Shown here: positions 57,589 to 64,000 of the stretch, in pieces
How the letters are laid out: each line of letters opens with the position of its first letter
Position numbering within the stretch: the first letter of the stretch is position 1
DNA from: Chamaea fasciata
Taxonomy: Eukaryota > Chordata > Aves > Passeriformes > Sylviidae
Assembly: GCA_029207755.1 (NCBI GenBank)
Contig: JARCOQ010000003.1
Location: 47,350,971 to 47,414,970 of the forward strand
Direction: 5' to 3'
DNA: 64,000 nt
The notes under the pieces: model-generated
The model's database searches: none
What the model was told of the DNA's origin: nothing
Seen by the model: the letters and a program-made list of their open reading frames with translations, nothing else
Position numbers and translations under genes: made by a program

Positions 57589-60500
57589 CTGCAAAAAAAC
57601 AAGGATAGATAGTTTTATCACCGTGATTAGCTCACTTAGAACATCTGTGATTTGGAGGACACCAATTAAAATACAAATGTCTGCAAACATGGAAAGAAAC
57701 AAACAAACAAAGGGATGAGAGATTATAAATCAGGAAATCTGTTGTAAGGCAATATGAGTGTCTCTTTTCCAGAGGCAACTCCTTGGCCTAAAGTCTGCTG
57801 CTGTTGAGTCATCCACTGCCTACTCCTCTTTTTAAAAAGAAAAAAGACTTCTTGGTCTGAGGAAACTGCTGATCTTATGCATCAAGTTTTCCAAGGTGTT
57901 GGCAACTCCATCTCTTCACTCCCATCTGCCTTCATAAGTAAGTCCACAGCAGCACTGAAACAGAGAACCACGGATCTTCTAAATCTTCTAAAGCATTGAA
58001 TAACCTACCTTCTGAACAGCTGCATTGGCTGCATTTCCACTGAAATACAGGGAATCACTGGAAGCCTAGTTAGGGAAGCCCTTGGTAAGAGGAGGGAAAA
58101 ACCCAGTCCAGCTATCCATATGCATTGTGTCCCCAGAGACTCAGCAAATCCTGATTCCAGATTAGTCACTTCCAGCTTTTTCCTTGCAATCCAAGAGGTA
58201 ATAAAACATGACCAATGAACAACCAGCTGCACAGTACTCAAGTAACTGGCCTTGGCAGAAGTCTCATGGGGCAATGCAGGGAAATGAAGATACGGCCATT
58301 ACAATTAACTTCCACAACTTCTGTGCTCTGAGGGCGGTTTTGAAGACAGGCAGATGTTGACTATAAGTATTCTTTTCAGAGTCAGTTGAGACAAACAGGA
58401 GGCAGAAGGGTTTGTGAACTAAAAGTTCTCAGGGCCTGAACTACCCAACAGAGTAACTTCTAAGACACATTAAGAATCAATTAGGTGTTGATTAGGTATT
58501 GGCTCAGAGTTACAAAGGATTGTGAGTCAGTGAAAACCCACCACCTGAGAACTACCAGCCCGCTTCGTCTACTAGGAAGAAGCAAGCTGTATATACAAAC
58601 TCTGACACTTAATAAACAATTACAAGAATTCATTCTTTTAAAGTAAATACTCTGCCTGTTCACCACTTAGAAGCAAACATATTAATAGCTTTTAAAAGGT
58701 TTTATTTCTAGCTTCTTGCTGCTTACACCAAACAAACTTGGATGACAGTTTTTGTACCTACTACAACTCTAGCAGAACTCCAAGCCACGTTTGTCTAGGC
58801 CCCAAACACATTAGAGACAATGCTGTGATATAGAATTATTTTTAATGTTTTTTTTTTTTTTTCCAGAGGGCAGTCTGACTATGGCACACGTTTTAAAAAT
58901 TGTTTTTAGAAAACATTTGAGACCAACCACAAGTAATAAGATTGGTTTCTAAAGCACAGCATGTTTAGCAAGGAGTAATTTGGTCCTTCTGCGAAGAACC
59001 ATTATAACTAATCCTACAGCGTTTGGTAATCCCAGCAATGAAGGGAAGACATCTGGAACTGCCCTGAGCAAACCTGTCTGTCAAACCAGTCAGAGCTCCT
59101 CCTAAAGTAGTCTTGGAGAGCAAAACAACTGTTGGTTAAAAGCTTCTGACTAAATGCACCTTATTAAGGATGCTTGTTGTTTCACTATGAACCTCCCCAT
59201 ACATTTAAAATTTAACTTCCACCTTCAGCTTCCAGTAGGGACCCTGGCAATACTGCAGCAAACAAAAGTTCTGTGGATGAGGAGAGGGATATTCAATGGA
59301 ATGGCCATGCAATCAAAAGTATTATTCTTCTGGGAGAAAAGAAAAACTGATGCTATTTGAAAATTTCATGCATGTCCAGGCCACTGAAACAAATATAAAT
59401 GACAAAAATGAATGGCAAGGCAAGACAGAGTGACCAATTCCACTGAATACAGAGGTATTGCAATTTCCCTGAGGTTGCAGCAAACAAACGTTAAGCGTTT
59501 CTAGGAAGGAGCAGCATTAGTTGAAGCTTGTCAGTTATTTGCGGTTTCAGGAAGAAGTGAATTGAAAAAGTTAGTAAGGGCAGCAGGTCTCCAACATTTA
59601 TCCCATTCGAACAAGGCTGGAGAAGCAGCTGACTAAGAATTTCCTTAACTACAAAAAAACACTGTCCATTTCTTTAACTGTATCTCTGTGATTAAGCAAA
59701 GGTCGGTGCAGATAGTTTTCATAATGAAGTTACTATGGTGAGACAAGACTTACTTATTTGAAGACCTGAAGAGTTTGTTTCTGTCATCTGTATCACCAAG
59801 ACAGTTTTAGAGAGTATTTTTAACTATGGGGCATCTCTCGAACATGCGAGTATGCTTTTTGCTTCAATATAACCTTATTATTCAACCCACAGAAGGATAA
59901 ACAAGGTTTCTCCTGCCATTGTAATATCTTTAAAGGAAACAACATCTTCTGAGTATAATGTCTGTAGCAATAGACAGTATTCTGTGAAGGGCAGGTAAGC
60001 AGTCAATGCAGAAGAAACAGTAAAACTGCCAAGAGAGAATGTTCATGGTACTGGGTAGAAAAAAAAAAAAATCTGTATTTCGTGGCCAAAGAGCAAAAAG
60101 TGAACCATGAAGGCCTGGCCACCTCCCACAAGCTATTTAAGGAGACCACAGCTCTTATACCACTCTTATACCTTATATCAGAAGAAATTATGCAGAGACC
60201 TCTCAAAAAAACCCCGTTATTTAAGAGGAAAAGCTGTTTCTCCTGTATTGTTCTCTGGAATATCTTGCTTAATGTTACGGGTGCACTGCTGTTTCCATCC
60301 ACTAAAGTAGGGAGGGAACACTGTCAACTAGACAAGACTAGCTGGCTCAGCTTTGGAGATCCGGCACCAAAGGCAAGTTCCTAGGAAACTCAGAATCATG
60401 GTTAATGGAACTGTCAAAACTGGGTCACATAACCAGGAAGCAGCTTTGGATTCCTCTGGAGTGTTCAAATCACTTAATTTCTTAGTGTAAGCACAGTTTC

Positions 60501-61667
60501 CTCTTTTGGCCACCCCTTGTTCCCTTTCTGTAATGCTCTGAGGGAAGATGCCACCTTCATTCCATGCTAGAAAGAAGGAGCAGTAGTGACAATTCTGATG
60601 GTGGTGAGCAGCAAGCAGGAGGACAGTGACTAATGCAAAAACTCTCTGTCTTTCTGCAGCTGTGCGTGTAAGGGAGAATACTGATTGGGTAAGTGAACTG
60701 ATGAGATGCAATCAGAGAAGGGAAGGGCCAATTTAAGGCAATGACAGCTGAGGAGAAATAGAACACAGTTGAGTAACAACACTCCGTTACTCTGAAAATC
60801 TTGTTCATCTCTTGGTACCCCTTGAGGAGAATACTGACTTCCAAAGCATCATAAAGAATGTATTTATAGCATCTCAAACCTTCTCTGTTCACTGGTGATC
60901 TCCATTTCTGCACTAGGTGAATTAAAAAGGCAGAATTTTGTCATATTTTCTCTCTCTCACTGAATTATTCTGTACACACAGAAATGGCAGACTCAAAAAA
61001 ACTCATCTCTGACAAGATTATCAAGCTCTTCCCTTATACCTGCATAGAAGTGCTTAAGAGTTTCTAATGGCAAAGAAAGCAGGAGCACTGGATTTTAGTT
61101 AAAAGTACAAAGCAGAAAGTGTTCACTGCAACCTCACAGAAACTGGAAGACCATCTTCATGGCGACTCTTTGACTCACAGACTTTTGGTGGATTCTCAAG
61201 AGAACCCTTTTAGTACAGCGATCCACTGTGGCAGCCCACTTCCTCTTGGCCTCCTCATCCTCCTCCAGCAGGCATCTCCTCAGGTCCTGCTTGTCGGCCT
61301 TGCTCAGGGTCCTGTCAGTAACGGGACGCACCAGCTGTGAGAGGTTGAGGTGACTGTACAGGCTTCTCTCCACCACATAGGTGATATTGAACTCGCTGAC
61401 AGAGGTGCGCCCTCGGAGCCTTCTGTTTGGGAAGCCACAACCTCCACCCCCTTTCGTTTTGTGCCGCAGTAATTGTAGGTCGCAAGTTGCGGGGGATGCT
61501 CCTTTCCTAGCAGGGCGCTGGCAAAGAAAAGCTCTGGAACAGGAATAGTTAGTATCCATTTTCTTCAATCGGATCTGCTTCCTTACACTCTGAATCTCCT
61601 CCAGGGACACCAGAAGATGGTGCTTGTGCCTGTTGCTGTCATAAAAGCAAATGCTTTCTGTACTTAC
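57589..61667 (-). other. SASH1 intron between exons A and B
   Basis: Intron of 4079 nt with donor GTAAGT and acceptor TTTTTTTGCAG. Its first 0.5 kb in the direction of transcription is the coding-like extension described separately. The rest is ordinary AT-rich sequence with a short A-run near 60060 and a poly-T run near 58847-58862. I found no AATAAA on the minus strand within about 300 nt downstream of the extension's stop codon, which makes a simple terminal exon less likely. Confidence 0.8.
61179..61667 (-). CDS. Candidate alternative in-frame extension of SASH1 exon A (163 residues)
   Basis: Past the exon A donor the frame stays open for 177 codons to a TGA at 61136-61134. Third positions are strongly G/C: I counted 49 of 63 codons between extension residues 88 and 150. 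That pattern fits coding DNA and not the AT-rich introns around it. A second donor, TCT|GTGAGT, falls at 61178, exactly 489 nt on, so its use keeps phase 0 and joins directly to the next exon (AGA ACC TGT). The peptide runs from [15 protein letters not shown] through [20 protein letters not shown] to [20 protein letters not shown], ending IHQKS. It is rich in Lys and Arg and looks helical near its end; I recognise no family. Other readings are a retained-intron C-terminus ending at 61134, or an exon entered by internal acceptors (TGTTCCAG, TTTGCCAG). I infer coding status; use in transcripts is unproven. Confidence 0.55.
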
Positions 61668-62014
61668 CCCGTGGCTCAGCGAGCCGAGGCTCTTCTTCAT
61701 TTCCCCATCTGTCAAGGAGCGGCAAACTTTCTGGGACTTCTCCTCTTCTGGGTAAGAGAAAAATGTCCCGAGTTTCTTGGGAGGCTTGATAAGGCCACGG
61801 CTATCAGTTTTGCTGAAGGTCTTCACCAGCTTCCGGTTGGCTCCCCAAGTATCAAGACTGCTGGATGAGGGAGAAGTAGTGAGTGAGTCCGAGTCGTCCT
61901 CTGGCTGCTTTTCACAGGAGCTGTCAAAGTAGAATTGCTTCTTGTGAACTCCAGAGTAAAGTGCTGATTTGTCATCCAATATAGGAGAGTTGTCAAGTGA
62001 GTGCTCTTCCACAC
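61668..62014 (-). CDS. SASH1: SASH1 coding exon A (N-terminal serine-rich segment)
   Basis: Internal exon of 347 nt, giving residues 1-115 of the in-window protein. It starts in phase 1 (GT completes a codon split by the intron) after acceptor CTGCAG and ends in phase 0 at a strong donor, GGG|GTAAGT. Recognisable strings are [39 protein letters not shown] and GSLSHG, which match vertebrate SASH1 nearly residue for residue. The segment is serine-rich with basic patches, probably a disordered phosphorylated region; I see no folded domain. The reading frame does not stop at the donor but continues through it (see the extension entry at 61179-61667). In the canonical mammalian protein the next residues are RTCSFGGFDL, which are found in the next exon. 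Confidence 0.97.
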
Positions 62015-64000
62015 CTGCAGGGGACAAAAGCAGCACAATGCTTGTCATTGTTCATAATTCTCTAAGATGTTTCCCTGTAGAGTCTCACTGTATTTATTCG
62101 AGATGTCACCCACTTAAATTGGAATAAAACTATTTTAGATGTAAATTGCTCAGAAGTTATTTTTGAGTCAATAAACCTGAAGCAGTTCCTTCCATTTGTG
62201 AAGTGAGAATGCTGGGATTAGTTAACCCCAAACAGAATACAACATCCTGTAAGTAAACTCATCATTATTTCAAGTTTCTCTCTTTCATCTGCAGCTAAGA
62301 CCACAGATGTTTTCCACTAACAACCCCTTAAAAGCTGGAGCTGGGATCTGTCTCATGTTTTTCTTCTGATACTTGCATATGATGCTCAGCTCTAGTGAGC
62401 TTATAATAGGTCAGATGCACACCTGAGTATTAAAACCCAAACAAGTACCTCTCAGGTCCATTTTTCCAATACCTAGTGCTCCTGTGGCTGCAGAAAGGAG
62501 TATTTTTTGCAGAAACTTATGGAGCTGAACTCCAGGATGAAATTTGAAGTTCTGGAGTTTTCATGGGGGAAGAGACACCAGTTTTAATCACACAGAATTT
62601 ATTTAGCAGATGCAAAAACAAAGAAGTAGGTCAAACTGCAGATGTGCCAACTTCAACAGTGTCGTGGTAATGAAAGAAACACTTAGTTTTCACCAAATTT
62701 TTACAGAAAATATTTCACTGGAATATTTTGCAGCATAAATACTGGACATGGGCCAGGTTTCCTTTTTGGAGAGGAGAGGAGAGAAGAGAATAAAGAATTT
62801 GAAACTGCAATTCCTTTTAACATTTATCATATAAGAAACTTTTCTCTGGTGTTTTCTTTTGAGCAAAGTATAGGCACAGGTTTTAGATGTAGCAACAAGG
62901 TAAGAGTCAAAAAAAGTACATATCCTCCTCTGTCTCCCTGACAAATTTCACATCATTCATAGCTACGTATCACACACACAGACAAATATGATTGTATTTA
63001 TTTCTTGCCAAAATAAATTTCTTAATGACCTAACTTTGCCTTCATCTTTGATTGTTTCCAGTCTTACAGCAGAGCTAAATTTGAACTATTACCAAAATAT
63101 CTACAATTTACTAAACTGGCTCATTCAAGAACAAGGGACACCTTCACCTTTCACGATGACAGATTAGCAGCCCTGTACAGGATTCCTGCCTTACCTTCAG
63201 TCCACTCTGTTGGCAAAATATATTTGACATACATTTGTTGAAACCTAAGATCCTATTTTACTATGATAAAGCTCATCATGACATTGAAGGGATAGTGGAT
63301 CACATCTGACATGCAACTTTCACTCTTGAGAAATTTTTGGGGGTAGGTCTGTAGACTGGAGTCTTGTTTTAGCATCACTTTCCCTGGACTGTCCAGCTTG
63401 CTCTTCTTCCCCTCCACATCTTAATTTGAACAGAAAATAGACATTCTCCTGGGACTGAGTACGTACTGATAAACAATTTTAGTCCACTATGTAAATATGT
63501 TTTTAAACAGCTTGTAAAATATGCATTGTGTGTGAACACTGTAACAGATGTTATTTGGAGTGAGTCCATGACACAAAGCCATAATGACACAGATGTAGAT
63601 GTGATGCATTTTTAAGTGCTACATAAGAATGGTGCCCAGGAATTAGGAAGTTTCAGTTATTTGGCTCACTTAGAAGCAGATTAAGACAAAATACACATGG
63701 ATTCAGATATTGGCAAATTCTAGTGAGTATCAGCTCAGCCAAATGTATATTCATTGTGATAACAGAGTCAGTAATAGAAATGTGGGAGAAGAATCTGAGA
63801 CTAGTGTGCTTTTCTTTAAAATCTACAGGAACACAGAAGGGAAATCTGGCAAAGCTGCTCTTTGTGAAGAAATTTTTGAGTAGGATTATGCAGAATCTTT
63901 CTTCCAGGAAACTGCATGTCAGTTTTCAAAATGAGTCTACCCTTACACTATACTAAAGGCTGTTGAACATTAATGAATTTATTTAAATTGTACTGATGTT
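62015..64000 (-). other. SASH1 intron (3' part), upstream of the first visible exon
   Basis: About 2 kb of intron. It ends at a good acceptor: a pyrimidine-rich stretch followed by CCCTGCAG immediately before 62014. I searched for the preceding SASH1 exon, which in mammals carries a basic segment ending near KKPSTEGG, and did not find it, so it lies beyond 64000. Apart from AT-rich sequence and a short CA run near 62970-62980, I see nothing here. Confidence 0.7.

Noticed and set aside
62015..64000. The preceding SASH1 exon (basic segment before the glycine junction)
   Set aside because: No minus-strand frame here encodes anything like the expected KKLIRVEEMKK-type sequence, so the exon must be beyond the window.

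Overview
The window is vertebrate nuclear DNA, most likely from a bird. It carries CR1 LINE fragments with the CR1 3' terminus, has low GC and long introns, and holds one spliced gene whose exons match a conserved vertebrate protein. I cannot name the species. Nothing looks bacterial, viral or plasmid-like: there are no operons, IS elements, CRISPR arrays or recognisable tRNA/rRNA genes.

The only gene I can identify is SASH1 (SAM and SH3 domain-containing protein 1), on the minus strand, running right to left. Eleven coding exons lie between 62014 and the TAA stop at 38447-38445. Every junction has GT-AG borders and a consistent reading phase. Together they encode 957 residues, roughly the C-terminal three quarters of the protein: serine-rich N-terminal segment, SLY-family region, SH3 domain, first SAM domain, a long divergent proline-rich exon, and the second SAM domain. 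The 5' exons and promoter lie beyond 64000. The 3' UTR probably runs to about 34447 (AATAAA on the minus strand at 34469-34464) and carries a CR1 fragment.

The region 1 to about 34440 appears to be intergenic DNA downstream of SASH1. It holds simple repeats, two long poly-T tracts, a CR1 3' end and one compact CpG-rich island (33401-33660), but no gene I can defend.

The most interesting signal is at 61134-61667. The exon ending at donor 61668 stays open for another 177 codons past its GTAAGT. The codons of that extension are strongly GC-biased at third positions. A second good donor (GTGAGT at 61178-61173) lies exactly 489 nt further on, in the same phase 0. Using it would insert 163 residues in frame between the N-terminal segment and the SLY-family region. 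I recognise no domain in the insert and do not know it from mammalian SASH1, so it is a candidate undescribed long isoform or hidden coding exon.
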